A stretch of 64,000 bases of DNA. It comes from Rothia nasimurium. Its GTDB lineage: Bacteria; Actinomycetota; Actinomycetes; Actinomycetales; Micrococcaceae. The notes under the pieces were generated by a model that had not been told where the DNA came from, did not search any database, and was given only the letters and a program-made list of their open reading frames with translations. Each line of letters begins with the position of its first letter. Position 1 is the first letter of the stretch. Below, in pieces: positions 1-7,795 of the stretch. Location of the stretch: positions 51,035 through 115,034 of the forward strand of contig NZ_SPQC01000002.1 in NCBI RefSeq assembly GCF_004569295.1, in the 5' to 3' direction. Position numbers and translations under genes: made by a program.

Positions 1-360
1 CACACCACCGATACCGGTACCAAAAGCAACCGCGGTTCGCAGTGGATCACACTCTTCGGCAGCCTCAGCGTCAGGGCCGCTGAAACCGGCGTTCTCCCAG
101 GCCTCGCGCGCAGCAACCAAAGCCAGCTGACCCGAGGGGTCCAGGCGCTTCGCCTCAACCTTGGTCAGGCGGCCCGACTCAACAGCGTCTACAGCCACAC
201 GGCCAGCAATCGAAACCGGCAGGTCGAATTCCTCAACCCAGGGCTCTTCAATAGTGGTGATGCCTGAGACACCTGCAAGCGCATTTTCCCAGGTCGTCGG
301 AACATCCCCACCGATGGGGGTGGTGGCGCCGAGGCCGGTGACCACAACTTTACGAGTCAT
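1..360 (-). CDS. fabF: 3-oxoacyl-ACP synthase II, N-terminal part (cut by window edge)
   Basis: Condensing enzyme of type II fatty-acid elongation, joining malonyl-ACP to a growing acyl-ACP in the cytoplasm. Only the first 120 codons are inside the window. The start is ATG at 360, giving MTRKVVVTGLGATTPIGGDV, the standard opening of FabF/KAS II, followed by a GRVAVDAVESGRLTKVEAKRLDP-like segment (read in two parts) typical of the family. The catalytic Cys-His-His residues lie outside. It is the last gene of fabD-fabH-acpP-fabF; 92 bases and a terminator-like hairpin separate it from acpP. Identification is firm; length and integrity beyond the edge are unknown. Confidence 0.93.
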   Translation of the reverse strand, partial: MTRKVVVTGLGATTPIGGDVPTTWENALAGVSGITTIEEPWVEEFDLPVSIAGRVAVDAVESGRLTKVEAKRLDPSGQLALVAAREAWENAGFSGPDAEAAEECDPLRTAVAFGTGIGGV

Positions 361-403
361 GCTTCATTCCTTCGAATACAGTCTTGGGTTGGGGTAAAGA
401 ATA

Positions 404-441
404 AAAAGCAGGTTGGGCACGATAAGACCGTGCCCAACCTG
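404..441 (-). terminator. Intrinsic terminator or attenuator between acpP and fabF
   Basis: A 13-bp perfect stem (409-421 with 429-441) with a 7-base loop, followed on the minus strand by CTTTTTATT. It lies just after acpP and before fabF, so it probably ends most acpP transcripts and lets fabF be read at a lower level (inference). Confidence 0.8.
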
Positions 442-452
442 GTCAACGCGAC

Positions 453-692
453 TTAGGCGTTAGCGATGAAGTTAACAGCGTCGCCGACGGTCTTCAGATT
501 CTTGACCTCTTCGTCGGGAATGGTAACGCCGAACTTTTCCTCAGCGTTCACAACGATGGTCATCATTGAGATGGAGTCGATGTCCAGGTCTTCGGTGAAG
601 GACTTCTCGAGCTGGACGTCCTCAACCTCTACACCGGTCTCTTCGTTCACGATTTCTGCAAGACCTGCGAGGATTTCGTTCTGATTTGCCAT
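453..692 (-). CDS. acpP: Acyl carrier protein
   Basis: Small acidic carrier of the growing fatty acyl chain, 79 residues, the usual size. The phosphopantetheine attachment Ser is Ser40 in the motif DLDIDSISM; most bacteria have DSL, and the Ile after Ser is seen in actinobacterial carriers. The rest (helix-forming, Glu/Asp rich, EEKFGVTIPDEEV) matches the family. It starts with ATG at 692, with GAAGGAG upstream. It lies between fabH and fabF on the minus strand, but a 234-base gap after fabH and the hairpin before fabF suggest it also has its own promoter and makes an abundant short transcript. Confidence 0.97.
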   Translation of the reverse strand: MANQNEILAGLAEIVNEETGVEVEDVQLEKSFTEDLDIDSISMMTIVVNAEEKFGVTIPDEEVKNLKTVGDAVNFIANA

Positions 693-926
693 GATGGCTC
701 CTTCGTCTTAGTATGAGTGGCGTGGGGCCACTGATGTAACTCACCGCGCAGGGGTGCACAGCGGGTGAGGGATAAGTGGGCAGAGCCCACTTTAGCTTCC
801 AAAATTGAGTGTAGCCCCTAGCCCGCACAAAGCTAAGCTGTGACGCCACCTAATTTTTGAAATAAATCTAACATTTTGTCAAAATACGGTGCGGACGCCC
901 GCTCCACCGACCCGGTACAGGGCAGG
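693..926. other. Intergenic region fabH-acpP with hairpin and possible acpP promoter
   Basis: No convincing gene. A perfect 8-bp stem with a 3-base loop lies at 774-792 (AAGTGGGC, AGA, GCCCACTT). On the minus strand a TACACT box (about 810) with a weak TAGCTT 16 bases upstream could be a promoter for acpP, leaving a structured leader of roughly 110 bases. One copy of the over-represented word GCGGACGC lies at 891-898. Promoter assignment is inference. Confidence 0.4.
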
Positions 927-1952
927 TTAGGGGAGCATAACAACCTGGGCCGCGTAGGCCAGACCCGCGCCGAAACCAATCTGCAGGGCAAACTTGCCAG
1001 AGAGGTCGGGGTTGTCCTGGAGCAGCTGGTGGGCAGCTAGCGGAACAGAGGCAGCAGAGGTGTTACCTGAACACTCGATATCGCGGGCCACCACAACGCT
1101 CTCGGGTAGCTTCAGGGTTTTCACCATCTGGTCGATAATGCGCATGTTGGCTTGGTGGGTCACCAGCGCTCCCAGGTCATCTGCGGTAATTCCGGCAGCA
1201 TCAAGAGCCTTCTGAGCGACCTTAGCCATCTCCCAGACAGCCCAACGGAAGACCGTCTGACCGTCCTGGCGCAGGGTCGGCCAAAGCTTCTCGCCCTCCT
1301 GTACCGGGTTAGCCACAAAATCACGGTTGCGGATATCAAGCATGGAATGGGTCATGCCCACAGCGCCCCAGCGCTCGCCGTCCGAACCCCAGATAGTGGG
1401 GCCAATGCCGGGATCATCGGAAGCACCTACGACCGCCGCACCAGCACCGTCACCGAGCAGGAAGGAAATGGTGCGTTCGGTGTTGTCGATGAAGTCTGAG
1501 AGCTTTTCAACGCCGATGACCAGAACCTTCTGGGCGGTGCCGGAGCGCACCAGGGCGTCCGCCTGGGCAATGCCGTAGCAGAAGCCTGCACAGGCTGCCG
1601 AAATATCGTAAGCGGGCGCCTTGGAACCCACAGCTTCAGCTACCAGGGTCGCGAGGGCGGGGGTTGCGTAGGGGTGGGAGATAGTGGCGACGATGACGGC
1701 ATCCAGCTCTTCACCTTGCACGCCTGAGGTGGCCAGAGCGTCCTGTGCAGCTCCTACTGCAAGGTCTGTTACAGAGATCTTTTCTGAGGCACGGTGGCGG
1801 GTCTTAATGCCGGTGCGCTGAACGATCCATTCATCTGAGGAGTCAATCGGGCCGGCAATATCGTCGTTGGTGACGATTAGGTCGGGGCGGGCAGCTCCGT
1901 AGCCCAGAATGCGGGAGTAGCGGTTGGGCTCAACCTGCTTGAGAGTAGGCAT
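927..1952 (-). CDS. fabH: 3-oxoacyl-ACP synthase III (initiating KAS)
   Basis: Starts fatty-acid synthesis by condensing an acyl-CoA primer with malonyl-ACP. The 341-residue protein has the thiolase-fold FabH layout: active Cys in ISAACAGFCYG, His in THQANMRI, Asn in CSGNTSAASVP near the C-terminus, and the glycine-rich end GFGAGLAYAAQVV. GAAAGG lies about 8 bases before ATG 1952. It follows fabD by 23 bases, so the two are surely co-transcribed. In actinobacteria this enzyme usually prefers branched primers; nothing in the sequence alone proves that here. Confidence 0.96.
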   Translation of the reverse strand: MPTLKQVEPNRYSRILGYGAARPDLIVTNDDIAGPIDSSDEWIVQRTGIKTRHRASEKISVTDLAVGAAQDALATSGVQGEELDAVIVATISHPYATPALATLVAEAVGSKAPAYDISAACAGFCYGIAQADALVRSGTAQKVLVIGVEKLSDFIDNTERTISFLLGDGAGAAVVGASDDPGIGPTIWGSDGERWGAVGMTHSMLDIRNRDFVANPVQEGEKLWPTLRQDGQTVFRWAVWEMAKVAQKALDAAGITADDLGALVTHQANMRIIDQMVKTLKLPESVVVARDIECSGNTSAASVPLAAHQLLQDNPDLSGKFALQIGFGAGLAYAAQVVMLP

Positions 1953-1975
1953 CGTGAAGTCCTTTCGGGAAAACT

Positions 1976-2887
1976 TTAGGCCTGGAGAGCCCGGGCTAGG
2001 GCTACAAGGTCATTAGGGGTGTTGATGGCGGACGCCGGTGTGCCGCGCATACCGCGCTTGGCCAGGCCCACGAGGGTACCGGCGGGAGCAACCTCAACCA
2101 GGCGGGTAACTTCCCGCTCCGCGAGGGTTGCCATGCACAGGTCCCAGCGGACGGGGCGGGTCACCTGGGTAACCAGCGATTCAAGGGCCGCTGCCCCCGT
2201 GGCAACGGGCTGGCCATCGAAGTTTGAGAGCAGCTGCGCAGTCGGTTCTGCGGGGGAGAGGCCTGCCGCAAAGTCTGCTAAGGGCCCCTGGGCTGCTGCC
2301 ATGTAGTCGGTATGGAAGGCACCGGCTACCTTCAGCGGAATCACGCGGGTCTTGGCGGGCGGGTTCTCGGCGAAAGCTGCAAGAGCGTCGAGGGAACCCG
2401 CGGCTACAATCTGTCCGCCGCCGTTCGAGTTAGCGGCGGTGAGGTTGGCTTCGGCGATAGCGGCGCGGACGTCGTCCTCAACTCCGCCGAGCACGGCGGC
2501 CATGCCGGTGGGGATAGCGGCAGCTGCCTGAGCCATGCTATCGGCACGCACCTTGATAAACCGCATGGCGTCCTCTTCTGTGAGCACACCTGCTAGGGCT
2601 GAAGCGGTAATTTCACCTACCGAGTGACCGGCAAAGACAAGCTTCTGGCCCTCTAGGGTCTTCTGGGCTAGGCGACCGGTGACAAGACCAGCTGCCACAA
2701 TCAGGGGCTGGGCAACAGCGGTGTCCTTGATGGTTTCCTCATCGGCCTCGGTGCCGTAATGAACCAGGTCAAGTTCTACAGCCTCAGAGAGCCGCTCGAG
2801 GTGGGGGCGTACCTCGTCGACGTCTAACCAGTTTGAGAGGAACCCGGGCTTCTGCGACCCCTGGCCGGGGCACACCAGTGCTATCAC
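1976..2887 (-). CDS. fabD: Malonyl-CoA:ACP transacylase
   Basis: Transfers malonyl from CoA to ACP to supply chain extender units. The 303-residue protein shows the GQGSQ motif at the N-terminus, the nucleophile Ser in AGHSVGE (about residue 89), and the catalytic His in AGAFHTDYM. The start is GTG at 2887 (MIALVCPGQGSQ), with AAGGCGG about 8 bases upstream. It is the first gene of the fab cluster. In Streptomyces and many relatives a FasR-type regulator gene precedes fabD; here aceE lies upstream with only about 300 non-coding bases between. Confidence 0.96.
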   Translation of the reverse strand: MIALVCPGQGSQKPGFLSNWLDVDEVRPHLERLSEAVELDLVHYGTEADEETIKDTAVAQPLIVAAGLVTGRLAQKTLEGQKLVFAGHSVGEITASALAGVLTEEDAMRFIKVRADSMAQAAAAIPTGMAAVLGGVEDDVRAAIAEANLTAANSNGGGQIVAAGSLDALAAFAENPPAKTRVIPLKVAGAFHTDYMAAAQGPLADFAAGLSPAEPTAQLLSNFDGQPVATGAAALESLVTQVTRPVRWDLCMATLAEREVTRLVEVAPAGTLVGLAKRGMRGTPASAINTPNDLVALARALQA

Positions 2888-2918
2888 GCGTAACCGCCTT
2901 GAAAATAGAGTTTGAGAC

Positions 2919-2939
2919 CTAGAACTTGAAAGTTTCTAG
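2919..2939. promoter_or_regulatory. Imperfect palindrome upstream of fabD
   Basis: Arms CTAGAACTT and AAGTTTCTAG pair over 9 bp with one bulged base, 32 bases before the fabD start. It sits where an operator for the fab operon would be expected. The binding protein is unknown. Confidence 0.35.
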
Positions 2940-3095
2940 CGCTTTGTTCAAATAACTATCCTACTCCTGTTAGCAGGCCAGCTGGGACGGCACAGCTGTT
3001 CAATCTCAAAACCCAAGAAAACTCACAGCTAAGGGCTTCGGCCCAAGAAAGCTAGAGGGTAAGACCGACTAGGCCAAGGACTGCCCAGAACAAAA

Positions 3096-3124
3096 GCGGC
3101 CCCCACGATAATCGTGGGGGCCGC
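3096..3124 (-). terminator. Intrinsic terminator after aceE
   Basis: A 14-bp inverted repeat (3096-3109 and 3111-3124) with TTTTG after it on the minus strand, 61 bases past the aceE stop. Confidence 0.85.
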
Positions 3125-3184
3125 CCTTACACTCAGCGCGAATCTAGGACTCGCTGTGAGCTAGGAACTTGTCAGCACAGGGGC

Positions 3185-5926
3185 TTAGGCGTCGCCACCG
3201 GCGGTACCTGAGGTGCCTGCATTGATGTTGTTCAGGTCGTACTTCTCGAAGGCCTTAGCAGGTGCGTCGGCGGGGACTTCGCCTCGCTTAGCCAGCATCT
3301 GCAGGGTACGGACGACGATGGACTCGGCGTCAATCTTGAAGAAGCGGCGGGCACCGGCGCGGGTGTCTGAGAAGCCGAAGCCGTCTGCACCCAGGGTTGC
3401 GAATTCGTTGGGAACGAACTGGCGGATGCCGTCCATCAGGTCGGTCTGGTAGTCAGACACGGCAACGATGGGACCGGTTGCACCCTCAAGCTGCTGGGCA
3501 ACGAAGGGGGTGCGAGGGGCGGCGGACGGGTTGGTCAGCAGCTCGCGCTCGGCAGCGAGGCCGTCGCGGCGCAGGTTGGTCCATGAGGTAACTGACCAGA
3601 CGTCTGCTGAGACGCCCCAGTCCTCGGCCAGAATCTGCTGTGCCTTTTCAGCCCAGGGAACTGCAACGCCTGAGGCCAGAAGCTGGGCGCGGGGGCCGTC
3701 ATCCTTTGCCTCGTGCAGACGGTAGATACCGCCGAGCAGGCCGTCAATATCGAGGTTCTCGGGTTCAGCGGGGTGCTGAATGGGCTCGTTGTAGACGGTG
3801 ATGTAGTACATGACGTTGTGGTCTTCGTTCTTGTCACCGTACATGTGCTCGATACCGCGCTTGACGATGTGGCCGATTTCGTAACCGTAGGCAGGGTCGT
3901 AGTGGATCACTGCCGGGTGGGTGCCAGCCAGAATCGGTGAGTGGCCGTCTGCGTGCTGCAGGCCTTCACCGGTAAGGGTGGTGCGGCCGGCAGTTGCGCC
4001 CATGATGAAGCCGCGGGTCAGCTGGTCAGCTGCTGCCCAGAAGGCATCGCCGGTGCGCTGGAAACCGAACATCGAGTAGAAGATGTAGACGGGAATCATG
4101 GGTTCGCCGTGGGTGTCGTAGGAGGAGCCTACGGCGGTGAAGGCAGCGGTACCGCCAGCCTCGTTGATGCCTACGTGAATAATCTTGCCCTCGGGTGATT
4201 CCTTATAGGCCAGCATGAGTTCACGGTCAACAGCCAAGTAGTTCTGGCCATTGGGGTTGTAAATCTTGGCGGTGGGGAAGTAGGAGTCCATGCCGAAGGT
4301 TCGAGCCTCATCGGGGATGATGGGCACGATGCGGTGGCCGAAGTCCTTCTCACGCATGAGGTCCTTGAGCAGACGCACGAAAGTCATGGTGGTAGCAGCC
4401 ATCTGCTTACCGGTGCCCTTGAGTGCACCCTTGTAGGCCTTATCTGAGGGCAGGGTAATCTTGGGCTGGATGTTCTTGCGGGAGGGGACGAAGCCGCCCA
4501 GTTCCTCACGGCGGGCCATGAGGTACTTGTACTCTTCGGAGTCCTTACCGGGGTGGTAGTAGGGTGGGTTGTAGAGGTCCTTCTCCAGCTCTTCGTCAGA
4601 AATGGGGATTCGCAGGTGATCGCGGAACTGCTTCAGGTCTTCCATTGACAGCTTCTTCATCTGGTGGGTGGCGTTGCGGGCCTCGAAGGAGGCACCCAGG
4701 CCGTAACCCTTAACAGACTGAGCAAGAACCACGGTGGGCTGACCCTTGTGCTCAACAGCTGCCTTGAAGGCTGAGTAGACCTTGTGGTAGTCGTGAGCAC
4801 CGCGCTTCATGGCCCAGATTTCGTCGTCGGTCATGTCCGCAACGAGTTCCTTGGTCTCAGGGGTCTGGCCGAAGAAGTGCTCGCGGATGAAGCCGCCGGA
4901 CTCAGCCTTGTAGGTCTGGTAGTCACCGTCGCGGGTCTCGTTCATGATGCGGACGAGCTTGCCGGACTTGTCCTTCTCGAGCAGGGAGTCCCATTCACGG
5001 CCCCAGAGGACCTTGATGACGTTCCAGCCTGCACCACGGAAGAAAGCTTCAAGTTCCTGAACGATCTTGCCGTTACCGCGAACGGGGCCGTCCAGGCGCT
5101 GCAGGTTGCAGTTGACCACGAAGGTCAGGTTATCGAGCTTGTCGTTGGCAGCCAGCTGCAGGGCGCCGCGTGACTCGGGTTCGTCCATTTCGCCGTCACC
5201 CAGGAAGGCCCAGACGTGCTGGTCTGAGGTGTCCTTGATGCCGCGGTTGTGCAGGTACTTGTTGAACTGTGCCTGGTGGATGGCGTTCAGGGGACCAAGG
5301 CCCATGGAAACCGTGGGGAACTGCCAGAAGTCAGGCAGGTTACGGGGGTGGGGGTAGGAGGGCAGGTGGGTGCCCTGCTTGGTCTTTTCCTGACGGAAGC
5401 CGTCGAGCTGCTCTTCGGTAATGCGGCCTTCGAGGAAGGCGCGTGCGTAGTTACCGGGAGATGAGTGGCCCTGGAAGAAAATCTGGTCGCCGCCACCGGG
5501 GTGGTTGCGGCCGCGGAAGAAGTGGTTGAAACCTACTTCGTAGAGGGTAGCTACGCCCGCGTAGGAGGAGATGTGGCCGCCTACGCCAATGGTAGCTTTC
5601 TGGGCACGCTGAACCATCATGGCAGCGTTCCAACGCAGCATAGCGCGGTAGCGACGTTCAATCTGCTCGTCGCCGGGGTATTCGGGTTCCTGGTCGACAG
5701 GAATGGTGTTGACGTAGTCAGTGGTGGTCACCATGGGTACGGTGATCGACTTCTGGCCTGCGCGCTGCATGAGTGAGCGCACGATGAACTGTGCACGTTC
5801 GGTGCCGTGAGCTTCGACCAGGTCGTCGAAGGACTCAATCCACTCGCTGGTCTCTTCGGGATCAATGTCGGTGAAGCTGTTGGTCAGTGCACTCAAAACG
5901 TGATCGTTCGTTTCTGAGGGTCCCAC
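3185..5926 (-). CDS. aceE: Pyruvate dehydrogenase E1 component (homodimeric type)
   Basis: Thiamine-diphosphate enzyme that decarboxylates pyruvate and passes the acetyl group to the lipoyl E2 subunit, linking glycolysis to the TCA cycle and to acetyl-CoA for the neighbouring fab genes. At 913 residues it has the usual AceE length. The ThDP-binding stretch [14 protein letters not shown]...[11 protein letters not shown] is clear, as are [16 protein letters not shown] and the C-terminal transketolase-like region. Start is GTG 5926 ([11 protein letters not shown]) with AGAGAGG about 7 bases upstream. It is monocistronic by its own terminator. An inverted repeat GACAAC...GTTGTC at 6031-6053 lies in its upstream region. 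Confidence 0.97.
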   Translation of the reverse strand: MGPSETNDHVLSALTNSFTDIDPEETSEWIESFDDLVEAHGTERAQFIVRSLMQRAGQKSITVPMVTTTDYVNTIPVDQEPEYPGDEQIERRYRAMLRWNAAMMVQRAQKATIGVGGHISSYAGVATLYEVGFNHFFRGRNHPGGGDQIFFQGHSSPGNYARAFLEGRITEEQLDGFRQEKTKQGTHLPSYPHPRNLPDFWQFPTVSMGLGPLNAIHQAQFNKYLHNRGIKDTSDQHVWAFLGDGEMDEPESRGALQLAANDKLDNLTFVVNCNLQRLDGPVRGNGKIVQELEAFFRGAGWNVIKVLWGREWDSLLEKDKSGKLVRIMNETRDGDYQTYKAESGGFIREHFFGQTPETKELVADMTDDEIWAMKRGAHDYHKVYSAFKAAVEHKGQPTVVLAQSVKGYGLGASFEARNATHQMKKLSMEDLKQFRDHLRIPISDEELEKDLYNPPYYHPGKDSEEYKYLMARREELGGFVPSRKNIQPKITLPSDKAYKGALKGTGKQMAATTMTFVRLLKDLMREKDFGHRIVPIIPDEARTFGMDSYFPTAKIYNPNGQNYLAVDRELMLAYKESPEGKIIHVGINEAGGTAAFTAVGSSYDTHGEPMIPVYIFYSMFGFQRTGDAFWAAADQLTRGFIMGATAGRTTLTGEGLQHADGHSPILAGTHPAVIHYDPAYGYEIGHIVKRGIEHMYGDKNEDHNVMYYITVYNEPIQHPAEPENLDIDGLLGGIYRLHEAKDDGPRAQLLASGVAVPWAEKAQQILAEDWGVSADVWSVTSWTNLRRDGLAAERELLTNPSAAPRTPFVAQQLEGATGPIVAVSDYQTDLMDGIRQFVPNEFATLGADGFGFSDTRAGARRFFKIDAESIVVRTLQMLAKRGEVPADAPAKAFEKYDLNNINAGTSGTAGGDA

Positions 5927-6306
5927 TAGTCAACCTCTCTTTGTTGTAGGGGTACATGTTCACCTGCAGCAACGTGTGTGCCCGGTGAGCCTTGGATGTA
6001 TGCCTCGCGCGGCCGGTGGGCAGGCGCTAAGACAACTTCTCTTCTATGTTGTCACAAATTGCAGGTTTTAAGGTTGTGGTTTCAAGGGTTTGGGGGTGTG
6101 AATTAGCCGTCACTTGCCCCTTCTTTTTCTGAGGGTGAAATTAGCTGACCTGTTTTGGTCGTGTTCTGTTGATTTGGGGCCTTGAAGCGTGTTCAGTAGG
6201 AACTATGAGCATGCCTGAGTTCGCTCAGCAAAGGGGTGGAAGGCAGGTATGCGGGGTCTGTGGTATGGCAGCCCGTCACTTTCTTATGATTCTTTGGAGG
6301 ACATAC
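5927..6306. other. 380-base divergent intergenic region aceE / DUF3052 gene
   Basis: Carries the promoters of aceE (minus) and the DUF3052 gene (plus). Seen: an inverted repeat GACAAC / GTTGTC with an 11-base spacer at 6031-6053, a possible operator for aceE; and TATGAT at about 6285-6290, a candidate -10 box for the plus-strand gene. An in-frame upstream extension of the plus gene exists from 6169 but has no family similarity or good ribosome site, so I treat it as non-coding. Confidence 0.4.
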
Positions 6307-6723
6307 GTGAGCGCCACCGGTGCTACTAAAGAGACTGTTGGTCAGAAGCTGGGCCTGCCCGCTGGCAGCCTGATGCAGGAGTTTGGCTACGATGAGGACG
6401 TCGACTTCGACTTGCGCGATGCCCTAGAGGATTTTCTGGGTACGGAGCTGCTGGATGAAGACGACCAGGAAGTTGTTGATGGTATCTTGCTGTGGTGGCG
6501 CGCTGAGGACGGCGATTTGGTCGACGGGCTCATGGATGTACTAGCAACTCTCGATGATGGGGGAGTTGTATGGCTTCTGGCTCCAAAAAATGGTCGTGAA
6601 GGGCACATTCCACCGGTGGAGATTCAAGAAGCTGCCCCGCTGGCGGGCCTACACGTGACTACAACTGAGTCTCTCGCTCAAGACTGGGCTGCTTTCCGCC
6701 TGGTGATGAAGCAGGGGAAATAG
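6307..6723 (+). CDS. DUF3052 family protein
   Basis: Conserved actinobacterial protein of unknown biochemical role. The chosen start is GTG 6307 (MSATGATKETVGQKLGLPAG), because GGAGG lies 6 bases upstream and the 138-residue product has the family length; an ATG at 6169 would add 46 unrelated residues. The protein is acidic (GYDEDVDFDLRDALEDFLG) with the family motif region GVVWLLAPKNGREGHIPPVEIQEAAPLAGL, here read across two parts. Family members often lie next to aceE, as here. A terminator follows directly, so it is a single-gene unit. Confidence 0.85.
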   Translation: MSATGATKETVGQKLGLPAGSLMQEFGYDEDVDFDLRDALEDFLGTELLDEDDQEVVDGILLWWRAEDGDLVDGLMDVLATLDDGGVVWLLAPKNGREGHIPPVEIQEAAPLAGLHVTTTESLAQDWAAFRLVMKQGK

Positions 6724-6728
6724 GCATG

Positions 6729-6764
6729 AGGGTCTTCTGTCTGGTTAGACAGGAGGCCCTTTTT
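6729..6764 (+). terminator. Intrinsic terminator after the DUF3052 gene
   Basis: Stem AGGGTCTTCTGTCT with AGACAGGAGGCCCT (two wobble pairs), loop GGTT, then TTTTT. Confidence 0.8.
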
Positions 6765-6847
6765 GGTAGATTCTGGCCCTGAAAGAAGGTGGTGTGGAAA
6801 AAAGTTAATAATTTTTTTGAGAAAAATATAACACCATGTCAAAAAGG

Positions 6848-6887
6848 TATTTTCTGATTCTTGTCTGCTTGAAACAGTCAGAAAATA
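6848..6887. repeat. 10-bp inverted repeat in an AT-rich intergenic stretch
   Basis: TATTTTCTGA (6848-6857) and TCAGAAAATA (6878-6887) are perfect inverse copies separated by 20 bases. The surrounding 6785-6900 is much more AT-rich than the genes. No T-run follows, so this is not a plain terminator; it may be an operator or RNA hairpin. Confidence 0.4.
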
Positions 6888-6987
6888 GGCCGCTTTTGCG
6901 CTCCGAAGGGGGTTTTCGATTTGCGCGACTGTTTTGACCTGCGTAGAGTATTACATGTCGCCGCGAGAGATAACGCGGAAGACGCAA

Positions 6988-7060
6988 GGGTCTTTAGCTC
7001 AGCTGGTAGAGCGCCACGTTTACACCGTGGATGTCATCGGTTCGATCCCGGTAGGACCCA
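6988..7060 (+). tRNA. tRNA-Val (anticodon TAC)
   Basis: 73 bases fold as a cloverleaf: acceptor GGGTCTT with AGGACCC, D-arm AGCTCAGCTGGTAGAGC, anticodon stem CCACG/CGTGG with loop TTTACAC, T-arm with GGTTCGATCCC. Discriminator A; CCA is not encoded. Confidence 0.96.
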
Positions 7061-7066
7061 CAAGTA

Positions 7067-7095
7067 AGCCCCACACCAAGGTGTGGGGCTTTTTG
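7067..7095 (+). terminator. Terminator after tRNA-Val
   Basis: 11-bp perfect stem AGCCCCACACC / GGTGTGGGGCT with loop AA, followed by TTTTTG. Confidence 0.9.
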
Positions 7096-7252
7096 AATTC
7101 TACTACTCTTGTAGTCAGGTTGGGGAGAGCTGTGGGTGTATGTGTGGGCGTCTTGCCAAGGTAAATAGAACCCCAGCAGAAGGTGTCGATAGGTAAACTA
7201 GAAACTTCAGTTTTACCACGCACACACATAAACTCTAGAGGAGAAACCTATC

Positions 7253-7480
7253 TTGACTACCTCACGCCGCACCCTGCTGCAGAGCACCGCAGGGGCTGCA
7301 CCTGCCGTCCTAGCCACTGCTGCTATCCCTGCTTATGCAGTATCAATTCCCTCCGTGGTAGCCCACGGCTCCACCACCGAAGTCACCCTGGAAAACACCG
7401 TCTCCGGTGCAAGCGGTAGCGTCAGCGGCTCTGCAGCAACAGCATCCACCGTCAGCCCCGCTGCTATCAGCGTCCGCTAA
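7253..7480 (+). CDS. Very small Tat-exported protein
   Basis: 75 residues from TTG 7253, with AGAGGAG about 9 bases upstream. The N-terminus TTSRRTLLQS fits the twin-arginine motif (S-R-R-x-L-L), followed by a hydrophobic stretch and AIPAYA, a plausible signal-peptidase I site. The mature part would be only about 45 residues, rich in Ser, Thr, Ala and Val (TVSGASGSVSGSAATAS), with no known domain. Tat export normally serves folded or cofactor-bearing proteins, so so short a mature chain is odd. It is alone on its strand between tRNA-Val and a small membrane-protein gene. The function is unknown. Confidence 0.6.
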   Translation: MTTSRRTLLQSTAGAAPAVLATAAIPAYAVSIPSVVAHGSTTEVTLENTVSGASGSVSGSAATASTVSPAAISVR

Positions 7481-7506
7481 CCACAAAAACACTCACAGCA
7501 ACCCCG

Positions 7507-7692
7507 ATGAACCGAAATTTTAAGCCCCGCAATTTCACAGCAGTCTTCCTCTCAGTTGTCTGGCTCCTGATATCGATTTTCTTTATCACTCAGGGGGCTA
7601 TGGTGACCCTCTGGTCGATTTTCGCATGCGTGGCTCTGGTCATCGGGGTTGCTGCCCTGTGGGTGCTCTTCACCGACACCTACGACTCCTAA
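7507..7692 (+). CDS. Small two-helix membrane protein
   Basis: 61 residues with two hydrophobic segments (about 11-30 FTAVFLSVVWLLISIFFITQ and 33-54 VTLWSIFACVALVIGVAALW) and a short charged N-terminus MNRNFKPRN. It belongs to no family I recognise. It starts 27 bases after the Tat protein, without a strong ribosome site, so translation may be coupled or weak. The membrane topology is seen in the sequence; any function would be a guess. Confidence 0.5.
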   Translation: MNRNFKPRNFTAVFLSVVWLLISIFFITQGAMVTLWSIFACVALVIGVAALWVLFTDTYDS

Positions 7693-7795
7693 CAAAACCC
7701 TGCGCCTCTGTAGTTAGCCTCCCAGAATGTGAGAGTTTGCTTCGTCTCACCCAGCCCTGAAGCATAAATAGAGCAGACCAGCGTAGTCTTAAGAC

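Noticed and set aside
6169..6306. Longer N-terminus for the DUF3052 protein
   Set aside because: The GTG at 6307 has GGAGG 6 bases upstream and gives the family length; the added residues have no similarity.
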